Shown in pieces: positions 27,894 to 37,028 of a stretch of 64,000 bases of DNA (its first letter is position 1; the number at the start of each line of letters is the position of its first letter). The translations under genes were made by a program, and so were the position numbers. The notes beneath the pieces were generated by a model. It did no database searches. It saw only the letters and a program-made list of their open reading frames with translations, and was not told the DNA's origin. The stretch covers positions 5,146,001 through 5,210,000 of the forward strand of contig NZ_CP074371.1 of the NCBI RefSeq assembly GCF_018362975.1, read 5' to 3'. The DNA is from Nocardia tengchongensis (GTDB lineage: Bacteria; Actinomycetota; Actinomycetes; Mycobacteriales; Mycobacteriaceae).

Positions 27894-28457
27894 ATGCCCA
27901 GTCTCGAACCGTCTGTGGCGGAAATTCAAGAGGCGATCGTCGAGCTGCTGCGCGCCGAAGAGATCGGGACCCTCGCGACCATCGATTCCGAAGGGCGTCC
28001 GTCGGCGTCGTACATGCACTTCGCGAGTGATGGGCTCGTCGTCTACACGCATACCTTCAGCTACACCCGCAAGCACCTGCAGATGCAGCAGAATCCCAAC
28101 GTCAGCTACACAATTGGCTATTTGCCGCCCGAGGGCTACTCCGGTCGACGAGAAACCCGCTATCTACAGATCCAAGGGCGCGCGACTCTTGTGACGGATC
28201 CGGCGGAGATCCAGCGGGTTGTGGAAGTCAGCTTGGAGCAATTTCCCTGGGCCGCCGACACATCCATGTACGACAACATCAAGGTCCCCGACCAGGGGCA
28301 GCAGGTCTTCTATCGCATCGAGCCAGTCGAGGGATTGTGGTCCGACAATCGCATTCGGCTGCTCTGGCGAGTCCTGCTCGAATTCGGGGACGGTGGCAAG
28401 GCCATCGCCAATGTCGAAGATTACAACGTCGTGGTCGGTCGGCGAGCTCGCCGATAA
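27894..28457 (+). CDS. Pyridoxamine 5'-phosphate oxidase-fold flavoprotein
   Basis: A 187-residue split-barrel protein of the PPOX class (IGTLATIDSEGRPSASYMHF near the N-terminus, YLQIQGRATLVTDPAEI in the middle). Members bind FMN or F420 and reduce diverse substrates, or bind heme. ATG 27894 lies five bases from GGAGG at 27884-27888. It precedes the P450 electron-transfer genes; its role there is not evident. Confidence 0.78.
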   Translation: MPSLEPSVAEIQEAIVELLRAEEIGTLATIDSEGRPSASYMHFASDGLVVYTHTFSYTRKHLQMQQNPNVSYTIGYLPPEGYSGRRETRYLQIQGRATLVTDPAEIQRVVEVSLEQFPWAADTSMYDNIKVPDQGQQVFYRIEPVEGLWSDNRIRLLWRVLLEFGDGGKAIANVEDYNVVVGRRARR

Positions 28458-28571
28458 CCGCCGGACGGAACGCCGGCGCTACTGCGGGACCGGCAGATCG
28501 AAGATTGCAGTCTGAGTAGGAGTTGTGATGGGGCAGAAGAGGTTTCACCAGTCCACCGGGCTGGTGGCATC

Positions 28572-29747
28572 GTGAGTGGCGGGCGTCGCATCGTGGTCGT
28601 CGGAGGATCCCAGGCGGGTTGCGCCACGGCTGCGGCCTTGCGGCGGTTCGGGTTCGACGGCGAGATCACCGTTATCGGCGACGAACTGCACCGGCCTTAC
28701 GCCCGGCCGCCGCTGTCGAAAGGTATCCTGGGTGGAACCGAGCCCGATGACAGTGTATTTCTTTCTACCGCTGACGATCTCGACATTGTCGGGGGTGTCC
28801 GGGCGGTCCGGCTCGATGTCGTGCGGAAACGCGTCGAACTGAGTGACAAAGACTGCATTCGATACGACGGCTTGGTCGTCGCGACCGGCGCCCGGGCTCG
28901 CCGATTGTCGCAGTACGCCGACGAGATCACCCTGCGCACGCTCGACGATGCGATCCAACTCCGCGAACGCTTCGACGGTGCTCGGGAGGTTGCGGTCGCA
29001 GGCGGTGGCTTCCTCGGCTTCGAGATCGCCTCGACCGCAGCGAGTCTCGGCAAGGCGGTCACGGTGGTCGATCAGATCGCCCCATTGGCAGGCCGTCTCG
29101 GCCCACTGTTGTCGGACATTGTGTTGATCGCCGCCGCCGAGGCGGGAGTGAAAGTTCGTGTGTCCACAGGCGGCGTGGAGCTCGGGCGGAGCGGGCACGG
29201 GGGTGATCGTTTGCAGTCGGCGGATGGAGCCGTCCTCGCCGAAGCCGACGTGGTCGTCACTGCGGTCGGTGACGTTCCGAACGTGGAGTGGCTGCGCGGC
29301 AGTGGAATTGCCTTGAACGGCGGCGTAGTCGTCGACGGGGACTGCCGAGTCTCCCCGGATATCGTCGCGGCCGGCGATGTCACCAGCGCCCCCGGTGTGG
29401 GTGGCCGATACGGACGCACACCGCACTGGTGGAATGCGTCAGAACAGGCGACGACCGCGGCCGCGACCCTCCTCGGCCGTGAGCCGGACACTTGGCCGGG
29501 CAGTCGGGTGCCGTTCTTCTGGACAGAGGTTTTCGGGCTGCGTATCCGACTCGCGGGGCACCTGCCTCCGTTCGGTGAGCCCGTCGTGATCGGAGGATCG
29601 CTCGCGGATCGGAGCGTTCTGCTGGCCTGGTCACCGCCCGATGGAGGCACGGGCATCGGTACCGCCGCGGCGGTGAACTTCCCGATCTCAGCGCCGAAAC
29701 TCATCCGGCTCGCAGAAGATCCGACCGCTCGAGGAGGTCCGCGGTGA
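28572..29747 (+). CDS. NAD(P)H:ferredoxin reductase for P450 (putidaredoxin/rhodocoxin reductase type)
   Basis: A 391-residue FAD enzyme with VVVGGSQAGCATAAALRRFGFDG at the start, RPYARPPLSKG, the NADH motif VAVAGGGFLGFEIASTAASLG at about 140 and AAGDVTSAP near 270. This is the reductase class that passes electrons through a ferredoxin to cytochrome P450. Its stop overlaps the start of the first P450 gene (GTGA), confirming one operon with both P450s and the 3Fe-4S ferredoxin. Confidence 0.92.
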   Translation: MSGGRRIVVVGGSQAGCATAAALRRFGFDGEITVIGDELHRPYARPPLSKGILGGTEPDDSVFLSTADDLDIVGGVRAVRLDVVRKRVELSDKDCIRYDGLVVATGARARRLSQYADEITLRTLDDAIQLRERFDGAREVAVAGGGFLGFEIASTAASLGKAVTVVDQIAPLAGRLGPLLSDIVLIAAAEAGVKVRVSTGGVELGRSGHGGDRLQSADGAVLAEADVVVTAVGDVPNVEWLRGSGIALNGGVVVDGDCRVSPDIVAAGDVTSAPGVGGRYGRTPHWWNASEQATTAAATLLGREPDTWPGSRVPFFWTEVFGLRIRLAGHLPPFGEPVVIGGSLADRSVLLAWSPPDGGTGIGTAAAVNFPISAPKLIRLAEDPTARGGPR

Positions 29748-30928
29748 GCACGCCCGTCGGCTCGATTCCACGTTCCGATGTCGATCTCTTCTCCGAAGCG
29801 GTCATGGCCGCTCCCTACTCGCAGTTCCGCGCGCTTCGTGATGCGGGACCGGTGGTCTACCTGGATCGACATGATGTCTTCGCCGTGGCCCGCTATCAAG
29901 AAATCCGGCACGTGCTCCGTGAGTGGAAAGCCTTCTCCTCCGCGGACATTTCCTTGAACAAGCCGTTCAACGATTACATCGGTGAGGGCATCATCCGGGC
30001 GGATCCTCCGGTCCACGAAGCCCTCCGTGCTGTGCTGTCCGCCCGGCTGGCGCCACATGGGGTGCGCAGTCTGGAGCCCGAAATCAACAGGCGCGCTGAG
30101 GAGATCGTCGATCATCTACTCGCCCAGGGGTCGTTCGACGCGGTGACCGATCTCGCGCGCCGCTTCCCGGTCGAGATCGTGGGCGACTTCATCGGATTGC
30201 CGAAGTCCGGTCGGGAAGCGCTGCTCGAGTTGGTCGATGCGAACTTCAATTGCTTCGGCCCGGAGAACGACCGGACTCTCGCGTCGTTCCCGAGGCTGGC
30301 GGAGCTCGCCGCGTACGTGATGAGCAGCGCCCGCCGAGAAGATCTGACGGAAGGGAGCATGGGCCGGGCGGTGTACGACGCCGTCGATGCCGGCCGGATT
30401 CCGGCCGAGGTCGCACCGTGGCTGGTGATGGCCTACGTTACGGCGGGGATGGACACCACCGTGCATGCGCTGGGACATATGGTCTGGTTGCTGGCCGAGC
30501 ATCCGGATCAATGGAACATGTTGCGGGGCAACCCTGCTCTCGTCCCGCAGGCGTTTCGAGAGGTCCTGCGTCATGAATCGCCGGTCCAGGTCTTCGGGCG
30601 CACCGGGCGCATCGATTGGGAGATCGAGGGCGTCACGGTACCCGCAGGCGCACGCCTGGCGGTGCTGTACGGCTCCGGGAATCGAGACGAGCGCAGGTGG
30701 GCCGATCCCGACCGCTTCGACGTCCAGCGCAGCAATGCGGACCACCTGGCGTTCGGCTATGGCCTACACGGGTGCGCGGGTCAGGCCCTCGCGATCCTCG
30801 AAGGCGAAGCGATCCTGCGCGCACTGCTCGCCAAGGTCTCACATCTAGAGGCCGGCACACCGGTCCGCCACTTCAACAACGTTCTGCGCGGCCTCAAGTC
30901 GTTGCCGGTCACCGTGACCGGCAACTGA
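29744..30928 (+). CDS. Cytochrome P450 (CYP199-like, aromatic acid demethylase type)
   Basis: A 394-residue soluble P450 with the I-helix oxygen-binding motif VTAGMDTTVHALG, ExxR in EVLRHE and the heme loop FGYGLHGCAGQA with the cysteine ligand. The N-terminal region (FRALRDAGPVVYLDRHDVFAVARYQEI) resembles CYP199-type enzymes that demethylate methoxybenzoates. Close linkage to a formaldehyde dehydrogenase and to hydroxybenzoate enzymes supports O-demethylation, but this is inference. GTG start, 4-base overlap with the reductase. Confidence 0.88.
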   Translation: MSTPVGSIPRSDVDLFSEAVMAAPYSQFRALRDAGPVVYLDRHDVFAVARYQEIRHVLREWKAFSSADISLNKPFNDYIGEGIIRADPPVHEALRAVLSARLAPHGVRSLEPEINRRAEEIVDHLLAQGSFDAVTDLARRFPVEIVGDFIGLPKSGREALLELVDANFNCFGPENDRTLASFPRLAELAAYVMSSARREDLTEGSMGRAVYDAVDAGRIPAEVAPWLVMAYVTAGMDTTVHALGHMVWLLAEHPDQWNMLRGNPALVPQAFREVLRHESPVQVFGRTGRIDWEIEGVTVPAGARLAVLYGSGNRDERRWADPDRFDVQRSNADHLAFGYGLHGCAGQALAILEGEAILRALLAKVSHLEAGTPVRHFNNVLRGLKSLPVTVTGN

Positions 30929-30987
30929 CATCGCTCGGCGGCCCAGATGCTCGACCCGCATTCTCGCGGGTGATCGAAAGGAACGAC

Positions 30988-32190
30988 ATGACAACTCCCG
31001 TGGATTCGGATGAATTCTTCGATCCGCTGAATCCCGCGCACATTCCCGATCCCGATGACTTCATGGCGGCATCCAGAAGAGGATGTCCGATCGGGAGGGT
31101 CAGCGAAATTCTCTATACCGCGAACACCGATGACCTCGTCCGCGCGGTATTCGATGACACCGAGCACTTTTCGAGCCGCGGCAACTTCACGGTGGGCGCC
31201 GAGGACGTGCGGACACCCGTCACCATGATTACCCAATCAGACGAACCGGAACACGGGGTGCTGCGCGCCAGGCTACTGAAGAACCTGGCCCCGGCGCGTC
31301 TGCGGAACCTCACGCCCGAAGTCGAAGGCATTGTCCGCGACGCGATCTCGGAGCTTCCCAGCTTCGGTCGCGTCGACATGTACACGGACTACGCGCATTT
31401 TATCCCCGCCGCCGTCTTGTATGCCCTGATAGGCATCCCGAAGCCGGCCTGGCGTGAAGTCCAGGGGTGGGCCGACGCCATCGTGAGCGTCGTTCCGGAA
31501 CCGGTGGACGGACTGCCGGAGTTCGCTTCGCTGATGGGGTTCCTGGCGCAACTTGTCGAGATGCGTCGATCGCATCCGGATGATCGTCACGAGGATGTAC
31601 TGGACAACCTCTGCTTCGCCGAACCCGGCGAGGCGGAACTGCCGACGCTCGATGTCGTATGCCATGTCTTCCAGCTCGTCGTGGCCGCGACCGACACAAC
31701 CCGCGGGCTCATCGCCAACTGCCTGTACCGCCTGCTCGAGAATCGCAGTGCCTGGGAAGCCGTGGTGGCCGATCGATCCTTGCTGCCGAACGCCATCGAG
31801 GAATCATTGCGCATGGATTCGCCCGCCCAATTCATGGTCCGGTCGGTGCTCGAGGATGTCAGCCTCGACGAATGCCCCATTCCAGCGGGTAAGAAGCTCT
31901 ATCTGAACATCCAATCCGCCAACCACGATGAGAAGCGGTGGGGTGAGGATTCGCGAACCTATCGGATCGATCGACCGGACTCCGCCGCGCACTTGGCATT
32001 CGGACGTGGAATCCACACGTGCATCGGGGCTCCGCTGGCGCGGATCGAGGCCCGATTGGCGATCGGCGCGCTCATGGACGCCCATCCGGCGATGCGGCTG
32101 ACACCGGATGCGACGTGGGAGAAATGTGACGGGATTCTGACTCGGCGGGTGAAGTCCGTTCCGGTCTGGATCGATGGGAAGGAGATTTGA
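30988..32190 (+). CDS. Cytochrome P450
   Basis: A 400-residue P450 with I-helix VVAATDTTRGLIAN, ExxR in ESLRMDS and heme loop FGRGIHTCIGAPLAR. AAAGGAA precedes ATG 30988. It is only about a quarter identical by eye to the first P450, so it is not a recent duplicate. Its TGA overlaps the ferredoxin ATG (TGATG); this P450 and that ferredoxin are probably the natural pair. The substrate is unknown. Confidence 0.9.
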   Translation: MTTPVDSDEFFDPLNPAHIPDPDDFMAASRRGCPIGRVSEILYTANTDDLVRAVFDDTEHFSSRGNFTVGAEDVRTPVTMITQSDEPEHGVLRARLLKNLAPARLRNLTPEVEGIVRDAISELPSFGRVDMYTDYAHFIPAAVLYALIGIPKPAWREVQGWADAIVSVVPEPVDGLPEFASLMGFLAQLVEMRRSHPDDRHEDVLDNLCFAEPGEAELPTLDVVCHVFQLVVAATDTTRGLIANCLYRLLENRSAWEAVVADRSLLPNAIEESLRMDSPAQFMVRSVLEDVSLDECPIPAGKKLYLNIQSANHDEKRWGEDSRTYRIDRPDSAAHLAFGRGIHTCIGAPLARIEARLAIGALMDAHPAMRLTPDATWEKCDGILTRRVKSVPVWIDGKEI

Positions 32191-32384
32191 TGAAGATCGA
32201 ACTTGATCGAAACCGATGCGAAGGCCACGCCATGTGCGAGGCCGCAGCGCCTCGGTTCTTTTCGGTGGATGACGAGGGTGATCTGACGATCCTTCAAGAG
32301 GAGGTGTCGGAGTCGGAGAAGTCGGCGGTGAACTCCGCTGTGATCAGCTGTCCAGTGGCAGCGTTGAAACTGTTGTCACCGTAG
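32190..32384 (+). CDS. 3Fe-4S ferredoxin of the P450 system
   Basis: A 64-residue ferredoxin with CEGHAMCEAAAP and the distal SCPVAAL: three cysteines in CX5C...CP arrangement with His/Ala in place of the fourth, the signature of single 3Fe-4S ferredoxins that serve actinobacterial P450s. ATG 32190 overlaps the P450 stop; a TTG one codon upstream is less likely. Confidence 0.92.
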   Translation: MKIELDRNRCEGHAMCEAAAPRFFSVDDEGDLTILQEEVSESEKSAVNSAVISCPVAALKLLSP

Positions 32385-32504
32385 GAGTTACGGCGCGTTG
32401 GACGCGCGCATCATCGGGTCCCGGGCACCCGGGCCTGGGTACGTGATGGATGCGGTCCGGGTGTTGGGGCGTCACGCTCCTATGGGCGGTGGCACACTGG
32501 CCGG

Positions 32505-33713
32505 ATGATCGACGAGACCACTGCCCTCATCGCGGCCGTCGCCGACCGCTTCGAGACCCGGCTGGAGAGCCTGGAGTTGGAGATTGCCGAGGCGGTCGTG
32601 GCGGAGGTTCCGGCGGCGGCCGCCGACCCCGCGGCGGCCGTCAAGGTGCGGGTCGGCATGCGCGCCAATCTACGGCGGCTGCTGGCACTGGTGCGTGATC
32701 ACGACGACCGCTTGGCGCCCGATGTGCCGCCGGAGGCGCTGGAGAATGCCCGGGAGCTGGCGCGCAGGGGCGCCGGTGTCGAGGTGGCGTACCAGGTGCA
32801 CCGGGTGGCGCAGCGGGTGATCTGGCGGCGCTGGATGGACGACGTCGTCGATGTCGTCGGCTCGTCACGTCATCTGATCTCAGTGCTGGACCGGTCGTTG
32901 CAGGTGCATTCGAGCTATGTCGATCACGTGCTGAGCGAGTCGCTCGCCGAACTGCAACGCGAACGTGACGCCCTGCTCGGTGGCGATCTCGCGCGGCGCG
33001 GTGAAATCGTCCGGTCGATCCTCGCCGGTGGGCTGCCCAACGACGGATTGCTTGCACGCCGGTTGCGCTACGACATCTACGGCCGACACACGGCTATGAT
33101 TCTGTGGACCGCCGATGACGCCGAAGCCGATCTCGGTTCTGCCGCAATGCAATTGGGTCGCATAGTCGGCACGCAGTCGCCGCTGACGGTCGACGCGGGC
33201 ACGGACGTGCTGTGGGTATGGATCGCCACCGACTCGCCAATTCCGATCGCGGACGCGGGCATCGATCCCGCGCTGCGGGTTGCGATCGGTTCAGCCGGGG
33301 GCGGGGTTTCGGGCTTCCGTAACAGTCACCAGGACGCCATGTCGGTCTATCGCCTGCTCGCAAGCAACCCGGCGGCGAGCCGGTCGGCGACCTACAGTGA
33401 GGTCGAGGTGGCGGCACTGTTCGGTGGCGACGCCCGCCGCGTCCGGCAGTTCGTCACGTCCACCCTCGGCCCGCTTGCCGCAGATTCGCCAGGGGCGCAA
33501 CGGCTTCGGGAGACACTGCGCGTCTTTCTCGCAGAGGCGGACAACGCGCCGAAGACTGCGCGGAGGTTGCATACCCACCGCAACACCGTCCTGCAGCGGA
33601 TCGCCCGAGCAACCGAACTGCTGGGCTACTCACCGGGCGAACGGCGCTTGACGGTAACGCTCGCCCTGGAACTCGACCGCTGGGTGCGCCCACCGGAACC
33701 TCAGTCCGACTGA
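32505..33713 (+). CDS. PucR/CdaR-family transcriptional regulator
   Basis: A 402-residue protein with an N-terminal helical RsbR/RsbT-co-antagonist-like region (TALIAAVADRFETRLESL, AYQVHRVAQRVIWRRW), a GGDEF-like middle and the PucR C-terminal helix-turn-helix (FLAEADNAPKTARRLHTHRNTVLQRIARATELLG). These proteins often activate adjacent metabolic genes. A strong palindrome lies eight bases after its stop, between it and the sulfatase gene. Confidence 0.88.
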   Translation: MIDETTALIAAVADRFETRLESLELEIAEAVVAEVPAAAADPAAAVKVRVGMRANLRRLLALVRDHDDRLAPDVPPEALENARELARRGAGVEVAYQVHRVAQRVIWRRWMDDVVDVVGSSRHLISVLDRSLQVHSSYVDHVLSESLAELQRERDALLGGDLARRGEIVRSILAGGLPNDGLLARRLRYDIYGRHTAMILWTADDAEADLGSAAMQLGRIVGTQSPLTVDAGTDVLWVWIATDSPIPIADAGIDPALRVAIGSAGGGVSGFRNSHQDAMSVYRLLASNPAASRSATYSEVEVAALFGGDARRVRQFVTSTLGPLAADSPGAQRLRETLRVFLAEADNAPKTARRLHTHRNTVLQRIARATELLGYSPGERRLTVTLALELDRWVRPPEPQSD

Positions 33714-33720
33714 CCGCGGA

Positions 33721-33769
33721 TATGTGCCACGGCACATACACTGCCGGGGCGATGTGCCGACGCCCATAG
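33721..33769. promoter_or_regulatory. Paired operator upstream of the sulfatase gene
   Basis: TATGTGCCACGGCACATA (33721-33738) is a perfect 8-base inverted repeat. GATGTGCCGACGCCCATA, a weaker copy, starts 30 bases later, about three helical turns. PucR is the obvious candidate to bind it. Confidence 0.6.
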
Positions 33770-33849
33770 CGGTGCCGGTAGCAGGTTCCTAGCCTGGCCA
33801 CGGCAACGACCCATGCTGGTAATCCCGGCCCGACAGAGAGCAGCCGACA

Positions 33850-35490
33850 GTGGCGTTCAACAGGCGTGGACTCTTCGTGGGTGGTGCGGCCATGACGGCC
33901 GCGGCCACCGCGATGACGACCCGGGGCGCGGGTCGCGCCCGTGCCGACACCAATCCGGATAAACCCAACATCCTGATCGTCGTAGTGGACGAAATGCGTT
34001 CCCCGCAGTGGTTTCCCGATCAGGCCACGCTGAATTCGATCCTGCCGAACACCGCACGGATTCGTCGCGGCGCAGTGTCGTTCGAACAGCACTATGCCGC
34101 GGCCAACGACTGCACTCCCGCCCGCGGCACCATGCTGACGGGTCTGTACGCGCACCAGACCGGATGCCTGCTCACCTCCCAGGCCACCTTGCCGTCGCAG
34201 TTCCCGACCTGGGGTTCGATGATCCGTGACCAGGGTTATCAGACCTGGTGGTGGGGCAAATGGCATCTGGGCCATGACGGTGACACCAGGCCGAGTGCCC
34301 TGGAGGACTACGGCTTCTCCGGCGGCACCTACCCGTCGCCGAACGGCGGGCCCGGACAGGGGATGCAGATGGATCCCAAGATCGTCGACCAGTTCGTGGA
34401 CTGGTTCGACACCGCCGCGGCCAACCAGCCGTGGTGCACCACAGTGTCGCTGATCAACCCGCACGACGTGCAGTGCTGGCCACGCTGGACGCGACAATTG
34501 CAGACGCAGAGACAGATTCCGCGGTGGATGACCGCCCCGCCGCCGAATTTCGAGTCACTCGACCAGCTTTCGCGCAAGCCACGCTTGCAGCGCGCCCTGA
34601 TCGACATCTCGGCGATCGCCTTCGGGATCGCTCCCTACGGCACCCCGGACGCCGCGGACCAATGGACCGCGCTGCTCAATCTGTATCTGTGGCTGCAACA
34701 ACAGGTCGACCTGCAGATCGGCCGGGTGCTCGACGCGCTGGAGGCCCGCCCGGACGTCGCCCGCAACACCGTCATCGTGTTCACCTCCGACCACGGCGAC
34801 TACGCGGGCTCGCACGGCCTGCACGGCAAGGGTGGCGCGGCCTACGACGAGGCGATTCGGGTGCCGCTGTACGTGCACGACCCACGCGGCTACTTCAGCC
34901 CGACCGACGGCACCGGCCTGCGCGGGCAGCTGACCTCGAGCGTGGATCTGGCTCCGCTACTGCTGACGATCGCGACAGGCGGCGGCGGGTGGCGTGGTGA
35001 CGACCAGTACGCGCACCTGACCGGCCGCTACGACCTTGCCGCCATGTGCCGCAACGCTTCAGAGCCGGGGCGGCCGTGGATCGCGCACACCACCGACGAG
35101 AATTCGATCGAGGAAGCCGCGGTCCTGTTCGAACAGAGCGCCCCGGGGCATGTCGTCGCGGTTCGCACCGCCGAGGCGAAATACGCGTCCTATTCACACT
35201 GGGTGCCCGGTGAAGTACGCATCGACACCGGCCGGGACCAGGAGTACGAGCTCTACGACTACTCGACCCGCGACGGCGCGCTGGAACTGGACAACCGTGC
35301 CGGTGACGCCGGGCCGCTCCGCGACCGCATGTCCGCCTTGCATGCCCACGCCATCGATTCCGAACTGCACCAACCGCTTCCAGCGGCGTTGCGCGCCGCG
35401 CAGGACCAGGGTTGGGCCGATTACCAGGACGCCGTAAGCAAACCGATCGGTGAACAGCTCTTCGGGCCCGTCCTCCACGGCGGTGGCTAG
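33850..35490 (+). CDS. Tat-exported sulfatase
   Basis: A 546-residue sulfatase-family enzyme. The N-terminus (FNRRGLFVGGAAMTAAATAM) is a twin-arginine signal. The formylglycine site CTPAR is at about residue 94, the first metal segment is ILIVVVDEMR, and the distal metal segment is FTSDHGDYAG. It should hydrolyse a sulfate ester outside the membrane after Cys-to-formylglycine conversion. GTG 33850. Only this enzyme and the PucR gene stand between the P450 operon and the terminator, so it may release an aromatic substrate from its sulfate ester; speculative. Confidence 0.88.
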   Translation: MAFNRRGLFVGGAAMTAAATAMTTRGAGRARADTNPDKPNILIVVVDEMRSPQWFPDQATLNSILPNTARIRRGAVSFEQHYAAANDCTPARGTMLTGLYAHQTGCLLTSQATLPSQFPTWGSMIRDQGYQTWWWGKWHLGHDGDTRPSALEDYGFSGGTYPSPNGGPGQGMQMDPKIVDQFVDWFDTAAANQPWCTTVSLINPHDVQCWPRWTRQLQTQRQIPRWMTAPPPNFESLDQLSRKPRLQRALIDISAIAFGIAPYGTPDAADQWTALLNLYLWLQQQVDLQIGRVLDALEARPDVARNTVIVFTSDHGDYAGSHGLHGKGGAAYDEAIRVPLYVHDPRGYFSPTDGTGLRGQLTSSVDLAPLLLTIATGGGGWRGDDQYAHLTGRYDLAAMCRNASEPGRPWIAHTTDENSIEEAAVLFEQSAPGHVVAVRTAEAKYASYSHWVPGEVRIDTGRDQEYELYDYSTRDGALELDNRAGDAGPLRDRMSALHAHAIDSELHQPLPAALRAAQDQGWADYQDAVSKPIGEQLFGPVLHGGG

Positions 35491-35520
35491 GAGAGTTTGT
35501 GGACGTGGCCGAAGCCCAAC

Positions 35521-35564
35521 GCATGTCGGCGGGAGCCGGTTGGTGTCGGCTCGCGCCGACATGC
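35521..35564. terminator. Bidirectional hairpin terminator
   Basis: GCATGTCGGCG (35521-35531) pairs with CGCCGACATGC (35554-35564), with an inner GAGCCG/CGGCTC stem. It lies between convergent sulfatase and LLM genes. Confidence 0.75.
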
Positions 35565-35568
35565 GATG

Positions 35569-36558
35569 TCAGCGGTGGTCCGCAGGCTCTGGGCCGATCG
35601 CGGGGAGGACCTGTTCGGTGAACAGTCGCAGCATTTTCCAGCCCTGGTCCGGCGGAATCCCGCCGGCGAGGGGGTTGATGACGATCTGGTCGACGCCGGT
35701 GGCGATGGCGGCCAGACATTGCTCCGGAGTGAGGATTTCGACCGCGCCGCTGTGGCGTAGCTCGTCGAGGGTGATGATGTCCTCGTTCGGGCGGGGGACG
35801 CCGCCGGTTTTCCAGGAGGCGTACTCGGCGGCCTCGGTCAGCAGGTGGGGGCCGAGTTCACGCCAGGCGGTGTCGGGGTCGGGGTGGACGAGGGTGGTGG
35901 TGTTGCCACGGGCGGGACGATAGACGAAACCGCTTGTGCCGTGCCGGAGGAGTTCGTCGCGGTAGAGCTGCTCGAGCTTGGGCATCGGCATCGGCGGGTA
36001 GAACGGCAGCCCGTAGCGGGCTGCGCGTCGGGCCGCGGCGGCGCTCATCCCGCCGATGAACATGATCGGATGCGGCTTGGTGAACGGTTGCGGGGTGACC
36101 TGCACGGTGTGGCCGTTGCGTTCGAACGGTTCCCCGCTCCATGCCTTCGTCAGGATGTCGAGGCAGGCGTCCATGGTCTTGCCGCGCTGTGCCCACTGCC
36201 GGTCCAGCGCCCGGTACTCCGCTTCCCGATAGCCCATTCCGGCGACGAAGCTGAACCGCCCGCCGCTGAGGTTGTCCAGCACCGCGATGTCCTCGGCCAG
36301 CCGCACCGGATCGTAGAGCGGAACCAGCAAGGCGGACACATTGATTCGCACTCGATGTGTGCGCCCGGCAATGGCGGCCGCCAGGATCAACGGCGACGGC
36401 AGCCAGCCGTTGCGCGCGAGATGATGCTCCTCGCACGCCACAGCGGTGAATCCGTGCGCGTCGGCGTAGGCGGCCATGTCCAGCGCCGCTCGATACCACG
36501 ACATATGTTCGGCGCCAGGGGTATTGGTCATGGTCAGCCGCAGTGCAGTCACCACCAT
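35569..36558 (-). CDS. LLM-class (luciferase-like) flavin-dependent oxidoreductase
   Basis: A 329-residue TIM-barrel monooxygenase: FTAVACEEHHLARNGWLPSPLILAAAIAG near the N-terminus, LDNLSGGRFSFVAGMGYREAEY at about 95 and FTKPHPIMFIGGMS at about 165. Members use FMNH2 or F420. ATG 36558. Substrate and cofactor cannot be told; the tail (PLAGGIPPDQGWKMLRLF) is usual for actinobacterial paralogues. Confidence 0.88.
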   Translation of the reverse strand: MVVTALRLTMTNTPGAEHMSWYRAALDMAAYADAHGFTAVACEEHHLARNGWLPSPLILAAAIAGRTHRVRINVSALLVPLYDPVRLAEDIAVLDNLSGGRFSFVAGMGYREAEYRALDRQWAQRGKTMDACLDILTKAWSGEPFERNGHTVQVTPQPFTKPHPIMFIGGMSAAAARRAARYGLPFYPPMPMPKLEQLYRDELLRHGTSGFVYRPARGNTTTLVHPDPDTAWRELGPHLLTEAAEYASWKTGGVPRPNEDIITLDELRHSGAVEILTPEQCLAAIATGVDQIVINPLAGGIPPDQGWKMLRLFTEQVLPAIGPEPADHR

Positions 36559-37028
36559 AAGCGTTGTCCATCCTTGGTCTGTGAGGTCGATGAAGACCTT
36601 GCGGGGTCATCGAGGTACGAGTGGTACGTCGGAGCGCGGCCGGAGTCGCTCGGCGGTGCTGAGCAGCTCGATCAGATCTGCCCGGGCGAAACCCGTGGCG
36701 TCCGTCTCTGCTACCCGCATCGTTCATCACCTTCACATAGATGGTCCCGCTTCATACGATCAGTAGATCGAACACAACTCTAGACATGTGTACATGTCAT
36801 CGCCAGATTGGTCGGGCGGGAGCTCTCGTGCCAGGGGCGGATGCGCTGCAACATGATTCGCTGCAGAGCTACCTGAAATACACTCTTGTCGTCAGCCTTC
36901 TCGGACTCGCCCTCATCTCAACTTTCACGGCTAGCGTTGGAACTGGTTGTTCTGCCGGGCACCCGGTTTGTCGCCTTGCTTGTTGACGAATTTCTTTGCA
37001 GCACAGCGACACATGCATCAATGTGGTG
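36559..37028. other. Intergenic region upstream of the LLM gene
   Basis: No convincing gene. GACATG-TGTA-CATGTC (36783-36798) is an inverted repeat that could be a TetR- or MarR-type operator. The frame of the next gene stays open to 36869, but the part beyond 37029 looks non-coding. Confidence 0.35.

Noticed and set aside
30616..30987. Upstream extension of the second P450
   Set aside because: This part is antiphase to the first P450 and Arg-rich; ATG 30988 has a good ribosome site.
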